From the NCBI GenBank assembly GCA_017550335.1, contig JAFZPM010000046.1, positions 1 through 64,000 on the forward strand: a stretch of DNA of 64,000 bases, read 5' to 3'. Below, piece after piece: positions 32,484-43,300 of the stretch. Numbering within the stretch: position 1 is the first letter of the stretch; every line of letters starts with the position of its first letter. This stretch comes from Paludibacteraceae bacterium. Its GTDB lineage: Bacteria; Bacteroidota; Bacteroidia; Bacteroidales; Paludibacteraceae. The notes beneath the pieces are model-generated. The model was not told where the DNA came from and searched no databases. It saw only the letters and a program-made list of their open reading frames with translations. The translations under genes and the position numbers were made by a program.

Positions 32484-33986
32484 ATGAAAGATATAGTTTC
32501 TCGCTTGGGCGTGGCGGTGCTGGCCCTCCTCTTCTCAGGTTCGCTCTATGCGGATCCGCCGGCTAACATGAGTGGTTGGACGATGGTTTTCAACGATGAG
32601 TTTGACGGTAATTCGTTGGACAAATCCAAGTGGAACCCGACCTATAACTGGGGCCATACCCATAACCACCGCGCCTATTGCGTGGAGGAGAACGTATCCG
32701 TCTCGAACGGACTGCTGCGTATCAAGGGAGAGGCGAAGCGTCACCCGGAGGCTCCCGCCACATGCAAGAGCGGTGACAAGACCTATTCGTTGGACTATAC
32801 CTCAGGCGCCATCGACACGAGGGGTAAGTTTGAGGTGAAATACGGCTATATCGAGGGACGTTTCAAGATGCCGAAGCAGTTGGGCACGTGGCCTGCGTTC
32901 TGGACGTTGCAGGATGGTTGGCCGCCTGAGATAGACATTTTTGAGGTGCCTCACGCAAGGAACCAGCATCATTACTACCTCCACTACACCAAGACGGATT
33001 GGTACGCCTCCCACGGTTCCGCCTGGGACCATGAGGCCTCTTTCGGAGGGGTGCATACGGGTCCGGATAAGTCCGCCGATTTCCATACCTATGGCTTGGA
33101 GTGGAACGATCAGTACCTGAGCTTCTACTTCGACGACCAATTGGTGGCGAGCTACAACAAACCGTCGGAGATCAGCCAGTTGGCTAAGAATTATATCATC
33201 ATCAATTTAGCGATTGGTGGATGGGCCACGGACAATGGTAACCCTATCGAGGTGACGAGCGGTAACCCAGCCTACTTGGAGTGCGACTGGGTGCGTGTGT
33301 GGTCAAAGAACCCTGCGACGGATCTGCCACAGGGCAAGGTGCGTTTCTACTCGATGGAGACGGGCGAGTGTTTGCAGGCGAATAACAATGATATCGTGCT
33401 GGGCGATTGTAACTCCTCCGCCTCTTTGGCAACGATAGCGGAGTCGGGTAGTGCCTACCGTATCAACTTCGGTGATAAGGTCTTGGAGATTCCGAACGAG
33501 ACGAAGGAGGCTGGTGTGGCTGTCGGTCTGTGGGAATGGAACGGCAAGGCGCATCAACAGTTGGGCTTGACCAAGGAGAAGGATTACCCTGGCTTGGTGG
33601 TCAGCATGCGCTTCACGCACAGTGGCTACTACGTGTTGACGGACAAGGGCGATGTGGTGCAGAATGTGCGCCCTAACGACCGTCCGCTCGCCTCGTTGTG
33701 GCGGATCTATAAAGAGGGTGAGGAGATTGTCACCTCCGTAGATGACGTGGAAGGAAAGGCGGTTCATCTCGGGTTATGGTACGCTGACGGCCTCCTGCAC
33801 TTTGAACGGAATGGTGCGCAGGGTGATTTGCCTTATTACGTGTATGATATCCGAGGCGTTGTGGTGAGTCATGGCGTTGTGAATGATGGTGTGGAGATTC
33901 TTCCGCTGGATCTATGTGGCGGTGTTTACGTCGTGAAGATGGAAGTCGGAGGAGTGCAGGTGGATTACCGTCTGGTAGTGAGGTGA
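32484..33986 (+). CDS. Secreted GH16 endo-beta-glucanase with lectin-like domain
   Basis: A 500-residue exported protein: signal peptide (cut near SLYADPP), then a GH16 domain (about 28-275). The catalytic signature EIDIFE gives Glu149 as nucleophile, Asp151 as assistant and Glu154 as acid/base. It is preceded by the conserved WPAFW and followed by HTYGLEWNDQYLSFYFDD. GH16 enzymes of this type are laminarinases or lichenases. Residues about 280-420 resemble a ricin-type trefoil (CLQANNNDIVLGDCN ... LWEWNGKAHQQ). The C-terminal ~70 residues (YVYDIRGVVVSHG ... LCGGVYVVKMEV ... DYRLVVR) are a T9SS type A-like tail. The start ATG is chosen for its signal peptide. Same transcript as the GH30 gene, ended by a terminator at 34029-34064. 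Confidence 0.87.
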   Translation: MKDIVSRLGVAVLALLFSGSLYADPPANMSGWTMVFNDEFDGNSLDKSKWNPTYNWGHTHNHRAYCVEENVSVSNGLLRIKGEAKRHPEAPATCKSGDKTYSLDYTSGAIDTRGKFEVKYGYIEGRFKMPKQLGTWPAFWTLQDGWPPEIDIFEVPHARNQHHYYLHYTKTDWYASHGSAWDHEASFGGVHTGPDKSADFHTYGLEWNDQYLSFYFDDQLVASYNKPSEISQLAKNYIIINLAIGGWATDNGNPIEVTSGNPAYLECDWVRVWSKNPATDLPQGKVRFYSMETGECLQANNNDIVLGDCNSSASLATIAESGSAYRINFGDKVLEIPNETKEAGVAVGLWEWNGKAHQQLGLTKEKDYPGLVVSMRFTHSGYYVLTDKGDVVQNVRPNDRPLASLWRIYKEGEEIVTSVDDVEGKAVHLGLWYADGLLHFERNGAQGDLPYYVYDIRGVVVSHGVVNDGVEILPLDLCGGVYVVKMEVGGVQVDYRLVVR

Positions 33987-34028
33987 TTGGGATTATCCTT
34001 CCTGGAGGGATCTGTGGATTACGGGGAA

Positions 34029-34064
34029 AAAACAGGTTGGCTACATTGTAGTCAACCTGTTTTT
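34029..34064. terminator. Bidirectional intrinsic terminator
   Basis: AAAACAGGTTG and CAACCTGTTTT, with a secondary CTAC/GTAG pairing in the loop, lie between the convergent GH16 and outer-membrane barrel genes. An A-run on one side and a T-run on the other allow it to serve both. Confidence 0.85.
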
Positions 34065-34084
34065 TATAGCGTTTTATGTCTTGA

Positions 34085-34768
34085 TTAATATCTGAATCCG
34101 AGGATTCCCATGAAGCAGTTGTTGCGGGCGTCCAAGATGTGGTAGACGTCGTTGTGGTAGTTGTTGAACATACCGAATTCGTAAGCTATCATGAGGGATA
34201 TGCGGCGGATTTCGATACCGGTTTCCGCTTGGAATCCGAGGTCGAACCTTTTGAAACGGCTTTCGTAGTCTTCCGAGAAACTGCTGATAAGGGTAGGTCT
34301 GCCGTCGTTCACAGGGTCCTTGAACCAATATTTTCTTTCTCCAGCCACACCTATGCCGAAGTATGGTCCGATAAGGAATTTCCATGACACCTCATATTCG
34401 ATGGGTACTTTGAAGCCGATTAGGCCTGGTATTTCCACGTAGAAGAGGTTCACTGAGGCTCTCTCGTTGTCGAACAATCGGATTGGACCTCCGTCCTCCA
34501 ACCATTGGTGTCCGTTGATCCTGCATCCTTTCCTGTTGAAGGAGACGCCTGTCTCCACGAATGTGTGTTCGCTGAAGTTGATGTCGAGGAAGAACCCGAA
34601 CCGGAATCCCAATATGCCTTTCTTCCCGTATGCATCGTAAGCGTTTCCCCACTGGTTGGCGGCTCCTACGCCCATGTCGAATCCGAATTGAACTTTGTCG
34701 TCATATTGTGCGTGCGCATTGAGAAGAAGCAGAAAAACCGTTGCGATAACACTGATTATCTTTTTCAT
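34085..34768 (-). CDS. Outer-membrane beta-barrel protein (PorT-like)
   Basis: A 227-residue protein with a signal peptide (cut after NAHAQ) and alternating beta-strand pattern throughout (FGFDMGVGAAN, FRFGFFLDINFSEHTFVETGVSFNRKG, LIGFKVPIEYEVSWKFLIGPYFGIGVAGERKY). It ends in an aromatic residue (MGILGFRY), as outer-membrane barrels do. It matches the outer-membrane beta-barrel domain family common in Bacteroidota, which includes PorT. About eight to ten strands can be expected. Specific role unknown. Transcribed alone, downstream of mutS2; a TATTTTTG box lies at 34808-34815 on the minus strand. Confidence 0.82.
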   Translation of the reverse strand: MKKIISVIATVFLLLLNAHAQYDDKVQFGFDMGVGAANQWGNAYDAYGKKGILGFRFGFFLDINFSEHTFVETGVSFNRKGCRINGHQWLEDGGPIRLFDNERASVNLFYVEIPGLIGFKVPIEYEVSWKFLIGPYFGIGVAGERKYWFKDPVNDGRPTLISSFSEDYESRFKRFDLGFQAETGIEIRRISLMIAYEFGMFNNYHNDVYHILDARNNCFMGILGFRY

Positions 34769-34824
34769 GGAAATTAATTTTTTTTGAACTCAAATTTTAA
34801 TATTTCGCAAAAATAATAAATCAT

Positions 34825-37257
34825 TTAGAATTCTACAACAGTTATGCCTGCTCCACCGAACTGAATATGCTCATCATGGAAATTTTTTATTCCGTTGATA
34901 GTCTGCAGGTATTGTCGGATGAGTTGGCGGAGTGCGCCGGTGCCTGTTCCGTGGAGTATCCGTACCTGGTCCACGTTCACCATGATGGCGTCGTCGATGA
35001 AGTAGGTGACGGCTTGTAGGGCTTCGTCTCCCCGCATGCCCCTCACGTCTATCTCCCGTTTGAAGTGCAGCTGTCTATGCCTGATGTCGTCCGATGTCGC
35101 CTCGCTGACGAACGAGCTCTTCGCATTCTCCTTCTTCAGCATATTCTTGCTCATCTTTTCCAGACGGTTGGTCTTGACGGTCGATTTGATCTGACCGATG
35201 GCGATGGTGGCGTTGTCACCCTTCAACTCGATGATCGTCGCATGTCCTCCTTGTCCTTTGATGCGAACGGTATCACCTATGGCGAAAGACTCTTTGTCCT
35301 CTTCCTTCGTGTTTTTTTGCGGAGAGGTTTTGCGAGGTTGTATTCTCCTTTGGTTGGAGATGTCTCCTTCCTCTTTCTGCTTGTGCTCTTCCTTGAACGC
35401 TTCGAATTTCTTGCGTACCTCCTTGGTCTTTTCCTTGTCGGCTTGGGCCTCCTTGATCTCCCGAATGGTCTTTTCTATGGCGGCGTTTGCTTGGTCGAGC
35501 AACTGCTGTGACTCTTGTTTGGCTTCTCGGATGACGGCTTTCTTCAGTTTGGACATCTCTTCCAGCTCCTCCTCGTATTTGGCGGTCAGTTCCTCCAAAC
35601 GTTTTTCCTTCTGCTTGATGCTCTGACGTTTAGCCTCCCAATAGCGTTTGTCCCGCACCACGTCCTGTAGGTATTTGTCCATGTTGACGAAGTCTTCGCC
35701 CACCTTTTGGGTGGCTTCTTCGATGACTGATTCGGGCAAGCCTATTTTCCGGGCGATCTCCACGGCGAAGGAACTGCCGGGGTTGCCTATCTCCAGTTGG
35801 AAGAGCGGTTGCATCCTGTGCCGGTCGTAGAGCATGGCTCCGTTGATGATCCCTTCCGTCTCCTCCGCGAAGTTTTTGAGATTGGTGTAATGGGTGGTGA
35901 TGACACCGAAGGATTTCTTTTGGTTGAAATGGTCCAGGAGCGCCTCTGCGATGGCTCCTCCGATGCGGGGTTCCGTACCGCTTCCGAATTCGTCGATGAG
36001 CAGCAGGCTCTTTCCGTCGCATTGCTTCACGAAGAGCTTCATGTTGGTGAGGTGCGAACTGTAGGTGCTGAGGTCGTTCTCGATGGATTGTTCGTCGCCT
36101 ATGTCGATGAGTATCTTGCCGAAAAGGCCCATTTGGCTGGTGGCGTGCATCGGGACGAGCAGTCCGCACTGCATCATGTACTGCAGTAGTCCCACAGTCT
36201 TTAGACACACAGATTTTCCTCCCGCATTGGGTCCGGATATGATGAGGATCCTATTGTCTGAGTTCAGGGTGATGGAGAGGGGCACTACATCCTTGCCCTG
36301 CTTTTGGTTGTTGAGGAAGAGCAGGGGGTGTTTGGCTAGGCTCCAGTCCATGAGCGCTTCCCGCTTGATTTTCGGCAGGGTGGAGTCTGTCTCTTGGGCG
36401 AACAGCGCTTTGGCCCGTATGAAGTCTATTTGGGCGAGAAAGTCGTATGAATCCAGCAGTTCGGGAGTCCGAGGACGTATTTCCGAGCTGATGATGGTGA
36501 GGATTTTGATGACCTCTTTCCTTTCCTCCGTTTTTAGTTCATTGATTTTATTGTTGATCTCGACGGCGGCCTCCGGCTCGATGAAGACGGTCTTTCCAGT
36601 GGCGGATTCGTCATGTACGATTCCTCTGATCTTCCGCTTGTAGGCAGGTGGTACGGGGATGAGCAGTCGTCCGTCGCGGAAGGTCGGTTTGGTGTCTTCC
36701 TCGATGAAGCCATCTTTCTTCGCCAATTGAAGCGCATGGCTGATGGCCCGGCTGATGGCGCTCTCCTCTATGGATATGCTCCTGCGGATGGAGGCCAGTT
36801 CTGGGGTGGCGTTGTCTTTGATGTGCCCGAACTTGTCCAGTATGCGGTCGATGGAACGTTTGAGGTCTGGGAAGGTGAACACGTCGGTGGCGAGTTGTTT
36901 GAGGTAGTAGAAGTGTTCCTCTCCCTTCTCGTTGAAGAATTTGACAATCTCCTCTATGGTTTCGATGGATCGACGAAGCTCGAATAGTTCCTGTTCGGAG
37001 AGGTAGAATCCCTCCGTCTCGATTCTTTTTAGGCCTCCACGTACGTCGTAGAAGGGGTCCGAGGGGAAATCCTCCTCCTCGATGATCTTTGTGAATTCGT
37101 GCGTTTGGTTGAGCAGGCTGATGATGGTGTCGAAGTTGGTTGAAAAATCGATTTCGTCCACCTTGTCTTTGCCCAATTGGGAAGAGCAATGGTTTTTCAG
37201 TAATTCCCTTATTTTGTCGAACCCTGTTTTTGTTTCGAAGGTCTCTTGTTGAATCAT
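34825..37257 (-). CDS. mutS2: MutS2 family endonuclease/ATPase
   Basis: An 810-residue MutS2. It lacks the mismatch-binding domain of MutS, and has a core helical region, a MutS-type ATPase with Walker A SGPNAGGKS (about 345) and Walker B LLLIDEFGSGTEP, a long charged coiled coil (about 520-640) and a C-terminal Smr nuclease domain (IDVRGMRGDEA ... ILHGTGTGALRQLI). MutS2 suppresses homologous recombination in some bacteria; in Bacillus it splits collided ribosomes. Its role in this species is unknown. It lies directly downstream of the giant gene, separated by a terminator whose loop contains a possible promoter element. Confidence 0.95.
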   Translation of the reverse strand: MIQQETFETKTGFDKIRELLKNHCSSQLGKDKVDEIDFSTNFDTIISLLNQTHEFTKIIEEEDFPSDPFYDVRGGLKRIETEGFYLSEQELFELRRSIETIEEIVKFFNEKGEEHFYYLKQLATDVFTFPDLKRSIDRILDKFGHIKDNATPELASIRRSISIEESAISRAISHALQLAKKDGFIEEDTKPTFRDGRLLIPVPPAYKRKIRGIVHDESATGKTVFIEPEAAVEINNKINELKTEERKEVIKILTIISSEIRPRTPELLDSYDFLAQIDFIRAKALFAQETDSTLPKIKREALMDWSLAKHPLLFLNNQKQGKDVVPLSITLNSDNRILIISGPNAGGKSVCLKTVGLLQYMMQCGLLVPMHATSQMGLFGKILIDIGDEQSIENDLSTYSSHLTNMKLFVKQCDGKSLLLIDEFGSGTEPRIGGAIAEALLDHFNQKKSFGVITTHYTNLKNFAEETEGIINGAMLYDRHRMQPLFQLEIGNPGSSFAVEIARKIGLPESVIEEATQKVGEDFVNMDKYLQDVVRDKRYWEAKRQSIKQKEKRLEELTAKYEEELEEMSKLKKAVIREAKQESQQLLDQANAAIEKTIREIKEAQADKEKTKEVRKKFEAFKEEHKQKEEGDISNQRRIQPRKTSPQKNTKEEDKESFAIGDTVRIKGQGGHATIIELKGDNATIAIGQIKSTVKTNRLEKMSKNMLKKENAKSSFVSEATSDDIRHRQLHFKREIDVRGMRGDEALQAVTYFIDDAIMVNVDQVRILHGTGTGALRQLIRQYLQTINGIKNFHDEHIQFGGAGITVVEF

Positions 37258-37269
37258 GTCTTTATTACT

Positions 37270-37306
37270 AAACGAGGAATGTGCAAAGTTAGCACATTCC
37301 TCGTTT
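37270..37306 (-). terminator. Terminator hairpin after the giant gene
   Basis: A perfect 15-bp stem (AAACGAGGAATGTGC and its complement) with loop AAAGTTA, 20 bases after the stop of the giant gene. On the minus strand TAACTTTG, a match to the -7 box, occupies the loop and the first stem base, 27 bases before the mutS2 start codon. Confidence 0.75.
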
Positions 37307-37326
37307 CCATTTATAACAAATAAAGA

Positions 37327-40300
37327 TTATCTGATGAGTGTGACGGTACCTCGTCGTTCGCCTCCCTTGTTCAGGCCTCGGAAGTTGCTCTTGTAGTTGA
37401 CGACGTATCCGTATACGCCCCAGCCGCACTCTTTGCCGTCGCAGGTTCCATCCCAAGCGGCATCCTTGTCTGTACCTGTGAACACGATCCTACCGCTTCT
37501 GTCGAAGATGACGAAGTTGAATTCGGTCAGGAACTCCGTTCCGAGGAATCTGAACACATCGTTTTCGCCATCGTTGTTTGGCGTGAAGGCGTTAGGTGCC
37601 CAGAAGTCCTTCCAAATGTAGATGGTCGTGTCTCCGTGGTATTCACATCCACGTTTGTCGACAGCCTTGACATTCACGACGAACGAATCTCTGTATCCTG
37701 CGTGAGGATAGGTGTAGGTTGCGTTCATGCGCTTAATCGTGTCTGATTGATCTCCTGGATCCCAATACCATAATGCGTTTTCAGGATAGTGTCCGTTCAT
37801 GGCGATGATTGGGTTGTCATGTTCGATGACACCAGGGGTCACCTTGAATTGGATTGGCTCGAATGGAACCGGTTCCACGTAAGCGGTGTCTGTCGACTCG
37901 CAATTGTTGTTGTCTACACCATGGACGATGATCGTGGTCGGTTGTTCGATGACTGCGCCGAATATGGAGTCTTCCATGCTTGTGGCGATCTCTGTGACGT
38001 AAGGGATACTCTTCCAAGTGTAGTACTTGGCACCTCTTGCGCTCAAATCCACTTTCGTCTCAGCCTCAGGACATCCGTCTTTCTTCACGAACATCCTAAC
38101 CGCAGGCAACTGGTTGACGTGTACGGTCTTGGAGAGTACGGCGGTACAGTTGTTGTTGAAGCTTACGCCTTTGACGGTGTAAGTCATTGAGTTCTGCAGT
38201 CTGCGTACGATCGTGCTAGTTGAATCTCCGGTGCTCCAGATGAAGCTTCGTGCGCCATGTGCGGTGAGTTCCATCTCTTCACCCTTACAGATTGTGTCTC
38301 TACCCGTGATGGAAATTTGAGGTGCAGGGTCTGCTTGGATGTATACCTTCATGTCTGACGAACAATCTCCCAGGGTTCCATGGAGGTTGACTGTCATGTT
38401 CTCCATTGGTCTGTAGCTGAAGTTCATGCCTCGTACTGTGTCTCCACCAACGACCCAATAGTATGAACTTGCTCCCTGTGCGGTGAGGTTGATGCTTGTA
38501 CCGGCACATACTCTCTTTTCTCCACTGCAGGAGAGGGTAGGTGGTTCCAACGCCTTCACTCGTACGCTCTTCGTGGAGGTACAGTTGTTCACGTCTATGG
38601 CTCTGACGAATACATGTGTTTCTGAGCCTACCACTGGTACTGCGATGGAGGCCTCGTTGCCGCTCTCCGCATCCTCGCAATCGTCGTTACCGAATCCCCA
38701 TCTGTAGATGATACCGGTACCTTGCGCTTGGAGATTTGCGCTTGCACCTCGGCATGCTTGCTTGTCACCCGAGATGGTGAACTGAGGCTGAGGATATACG
38801 GTCACTGGCACTTCTATAGCGCTTCTACATCCATTCTCTCCGATACCGACCAGCGTGTATCTAGTGTTGTTGGTCGGACGGGTGACGAGCGTTTGGGTGT
38901 TGGCGCCATTGCTCCAAGAGTAGAGTTGCGCACCGTTTGCCGTAATCTCCATCTTGTCGCCTTGACAGATGGTTGTGTTTCCTTCGTAACTCAACGTTGG
39001 CTTCTTGTTGATGACCACGGTGGTGTCCACATGGTTCTCACATCCGTTCAGCATTCCGTATACGCGGAACCTTCTTGTGGATGAGTTGCCTTGTGCTGTC
39101 GCGTCGTTGAAGACGGCCAACGTGTTCAACTGGTTGACCTCCGCTCCGTTGGACCATAAGTAGCTGGTGGCGGTTCCGAATGCGCTGATGACGATCTGCT
39201 CGTCCTCACACACTTCCATGTTACCCGTCAGTGTGATGGAAGGAATCTTCGTGACGGACACTGTGTGCTCAGCATAGGATTCACAGCCGTTTTGGTCTGT
39301 TGCCTTCACCGTATATGAAGTCGCATCCGTGATGTAATCCCTTCTGGTGAGGGCGGTTGAGTTGTTGTCCCACAAATAGGAGAGGATCTGATCGCTGTTG
39401 TTGACCACAGTGAGGCTGACGTCTCCGTTGTCTGAACATACGTACTTCGGTCCGTCGATGCTGATCTCAGGAGGGAAGTTCACTATGACTTTCTTCTCTG
39501 CCGTTCCCTCGCATCCGTACTTGTCGTAACCAATGACGGAGTAGGTCGTGGTCGCCATCGGTTTGATGCTGATGTTCTCACCCTGAGAGCCTTCGCTCCA
39601 GATGTATGTTCCATCTTTGACGCCATTGGCGGTGAGGTTTGCGAAGTTGTTGAGACAGACAGCATCGTCACCGGTGATGGTCACGTTAGGATGGTCGACA
39701 ACCTCCACATCCATGTTGTACCAGTCGGAAGTACATCCGTCTGTCGTACCCCTCACCTTGAATTGTTGCGAGCCAGTGTGATCCATCTCTTTGGTGAGCG
39801 TGTTCGCATCGTTTACGATAGGGTAGCCGTTGTCTTGCCACTCGTAGGCGTTTGCTCCTGCCACGGTGAGAGTGATTGTGCGTTCCGAGCAGACGGTGTC
39901 GTGTTCTGGCACAACCAGTTTAGGGTAAGGCTTACTCTTCACGGTGGTGTTGGCGGTTGCCTCACATTCGTAGATATCTATGACACGTAAGTTGATGTTT
40001 TGTGTCGTGTTGATCTCCGTGTAGATGGTGTCTTGGTCTCCGATGTCGTTGCCATCGTATTTCCAGATGTAAGTCTTTAACGGAGAGTTGTTCTCGTTCG
40101 ATACCACGAACAACTTGGCATCGCTTCCCTCGCAGACCGCATAATCTCCGTCGATGGCGATTTGAGGGAGAGGACGCACGTTGACGAGGAATGTGTCTGT
40201 GCCTTCGCAGCCCTTGTAGTCTGTACCTACCACTACGTATTCCGTGGTTGAGGTAGGACGTATATCGATACGGTTCGATGCCTTACCTGTACTCCAGATG

Positions 40301-43300
40301 TACGATTTAGCTCCGTCTGCCGTCAGAGGCATGGTCTGTCCGGAACACAAATCGTGGGTCTTGCCGGTGATGGTGATGTTCGGCAGAGGCAGGAGCTTGA
40401 TAGGGTATTCTTTGTATGAGGTACATCCGTTGGTGGTACCGTAGACGTAGTAGACGGTGTCTTGGGTCGGCGTGTCGGTGAACGTGTTGCCGACCACATC
40501 TCCTGTCCACTTATACTCTGTCGCACCTGTCACGGTAATCTTGACAGGACTGCCTGTGCAGACTTCCTTGACCGCATCGTCTTCCAGGATAGGATATGGT
40601 TTCACCTTGACGGCTAAGCTCTTCGTCTTAGTACATTGGTAGAGGTCTTTTGCTGTGACGATGTAGGATTCGTTGTTCTCCACCTTAGGGAAGATGGTGT
40701 CTCCGTCCATGTCATAGTCGCCTCCCCATTCGAAGGTGAGATCCTTGTCCTCATATTCCAGCCAGATCTTGTTTATGTCGTTTTGGCAAATCAGCTCTTG
40801 GCCTTTGATCTCGAACGATGGCAAAGGAATGACACCCACGGTGAATGTGGTGTCTTTCGCACAACCGAACTTGTCTGTTCCGACAACAGAATACTTCGTG
40901 GTGTTGAGCGGTGATACGGTCAGGACATCGTTCGTGATACCTGTGTTCCATGAGTATTTGCCGTCTTCACCCGCACCATATGCGGTGAGGTTGATCTCGT
41001 CGCTGTAGCAGATGGAGTCGCGCATCTCGCCCTTTCCGTCGCCTTCGATAGTGATGACAGGCAATTCCTTGACGTAGATGGTGACGGAGTCGATCGTGGT
41101 ACATCCGTTCGTGGTACCTGCCACGATGTAGGTGCTATCCTTGCTAGGAGTGGTGATGAAGCTGCGTTGTGTCGTGCCATCTTCCCACAAGTAGCTGTTC
41201 GCACCCTCTACGGCGATGGTCGTCGAATTGCCCAAACATACGTAGTTCGGATTAGGTGAAGGGAACTTCAATTCCGGGTATTTCTTCATCTTCACATCCT
41301 TGAAGGTCTTGTTCCAGCATCCGAACGTGTCGGTGACGGTTGCCTCGAAGTGGATGTCTGTCGTGACAGGCAATACCAGGTATTGGGAATCCTTCTTGAT
41401 CTCCATATTCTTCCATCCTGTGAGGTCTGAATTCCACAAGAAGCTCTCCACAGCGCCGTCGTCATTGGTATTCACCTTCAGGGTGATGGTATCCTTCTCG
41501 CATATGGTCGCGTCTCCATCGATGGAGATGACAGGCAATGGGTGTACGGTGACGATCGTGTCTGCCCTGTTCTGACAACCATTCTCGTCGGTTCCCATCA
41601 CTTCGTATCTGGTTGTGTTCAGAGGCGATACGGTGATTCTTTCGGTGGTCTCTCTGGTGTTCCAAATGTAACCGTCGGATTTACCTCCTGTCGCGATCAT
41701 GGTCATACTATCCTGACCGTAGCATATCTCGAATGCTTTGTCGTTCAGGGATGTGATGGCGATGTTTGGCAATGCCCAGTGGCCTATCTTGATCGTGTCG
41801 ACTGTGGACTCACAACCATTGGCCATACCTTTCACGGTGAAGATCGTGTCGCCTAGGATTTCCACGGTGCGGTAACTGTTGGTTGATCCGTCATCCCAGA
41901 TGTATTCCGTCGCACCTCTTACGGAGATCGTGCTTCTGCTTCCTACGCAGACGTTAGGCGCATGGTTCGGTACTAACTCAGGATGCTCTCTGGCGATTAC
42001 CTTGTGGGATGTGGTGTACTGGCAAGTGTTCTTGTCTGTCGCAGTCACATAGATGGTAGTCTCGCCTTCGATTTTCAGATCTATGATGTCTGAGTGCTGG
42101 TTGTACGTCGTCGTGTCTGAACCGTCCTCCATTGAATGCCAAGCGTAGCGTACGATTTCGAATTGTTCGCTGCTTGCTTGGAGTGTCACAACGGAGTCTT
42201 TACAGATGGACTGTTCTCCGGTGATGGTGAGGTCCGTAGGAAGAGGGTTCACCTTCACGAGGATGGAGTCCATGTGGCGGCAGTTGTTCGTGTCGGTCGA
42301 GGTCGCATAGTACCATTTGTCCGCGCTAGGGCTATCTGTGATGGTGTAGTCGGTCGATCCGTTATGTCTCCACTTAACGGTGATCGGCATGTTTTCCCTG
42401 CCTTCTTGGGTATCTGTCTGGGAGATGGATATCTCAGCCGCATTGTTGAAACAGATGGCTTCAGGTGCGTCCAACTGAGGTTTCGGCAGTTTCCAGATTC
42501 CGATGTTGATGTTCTCCGTCGTCTCGCAACCTCTTGTGGTACCCTTGACCACGAAGGTCTTAGGAGAGGTGAACTCTTGAGTGATATAGTTCTCCGTATT
42601 GTTCTCTCCTTCCCAGATATACTGTTCAGCACCATTGATGTAGATGGTCAGCTTGCTGCCGTAGCATACGGAGTCTTCACCCGTGCTGGTGTGGTGGGTG
42701 ATCACAGGGTATGGCTTGGCGGTCATCTCGATGTCAGCCCTTCCTGTACAACCGTTCCCGTCTGTTCCGATTACGTAGAAGGTGGTGTCGGAATTGATGG
42801 TAGGTTGGAACTGCGTGCCGGACTTGATGTTGATGTCCTCGTCGCTGAACCATGTATAGGATTCTGCGCCTCTTCCGGTGAGTTCAGCTATGCCACCGAC
42901 GCAAATGGAGTCGATTCCTTCGATGTGGATGATTGGCAAGGTGTCGACATTGATGGTGGCTGTGGTCGTGTTGGAACATCCGTTCTCATCCCTTCCGAAC
43001 AGAGAGTAGGTGTTCTGTCCGACCTTACGTACTTTCACTTTGACGGAGTCTTCACGGGAACCGTTGAATATCCATTTGTATTCACCAGCCTTGCCGTTTT
43101 TGCCTTTCAGTGTCACTGAATCGTTCAGACAGAGTTTGTTCTTGGAGGCCTCGATCTGGATGTCAGGCAAGTTCCAGACATGGACAACCGTGTCGATAGG
43201 GGTTACACATCCGTTGGTCTCACCTTTCACGTAGATATGTTGTTCCTCCTTGACATCAGTGAGCCTGTAGTAGTTGTTTCTGGTGTCGCTTTCCACGTTG

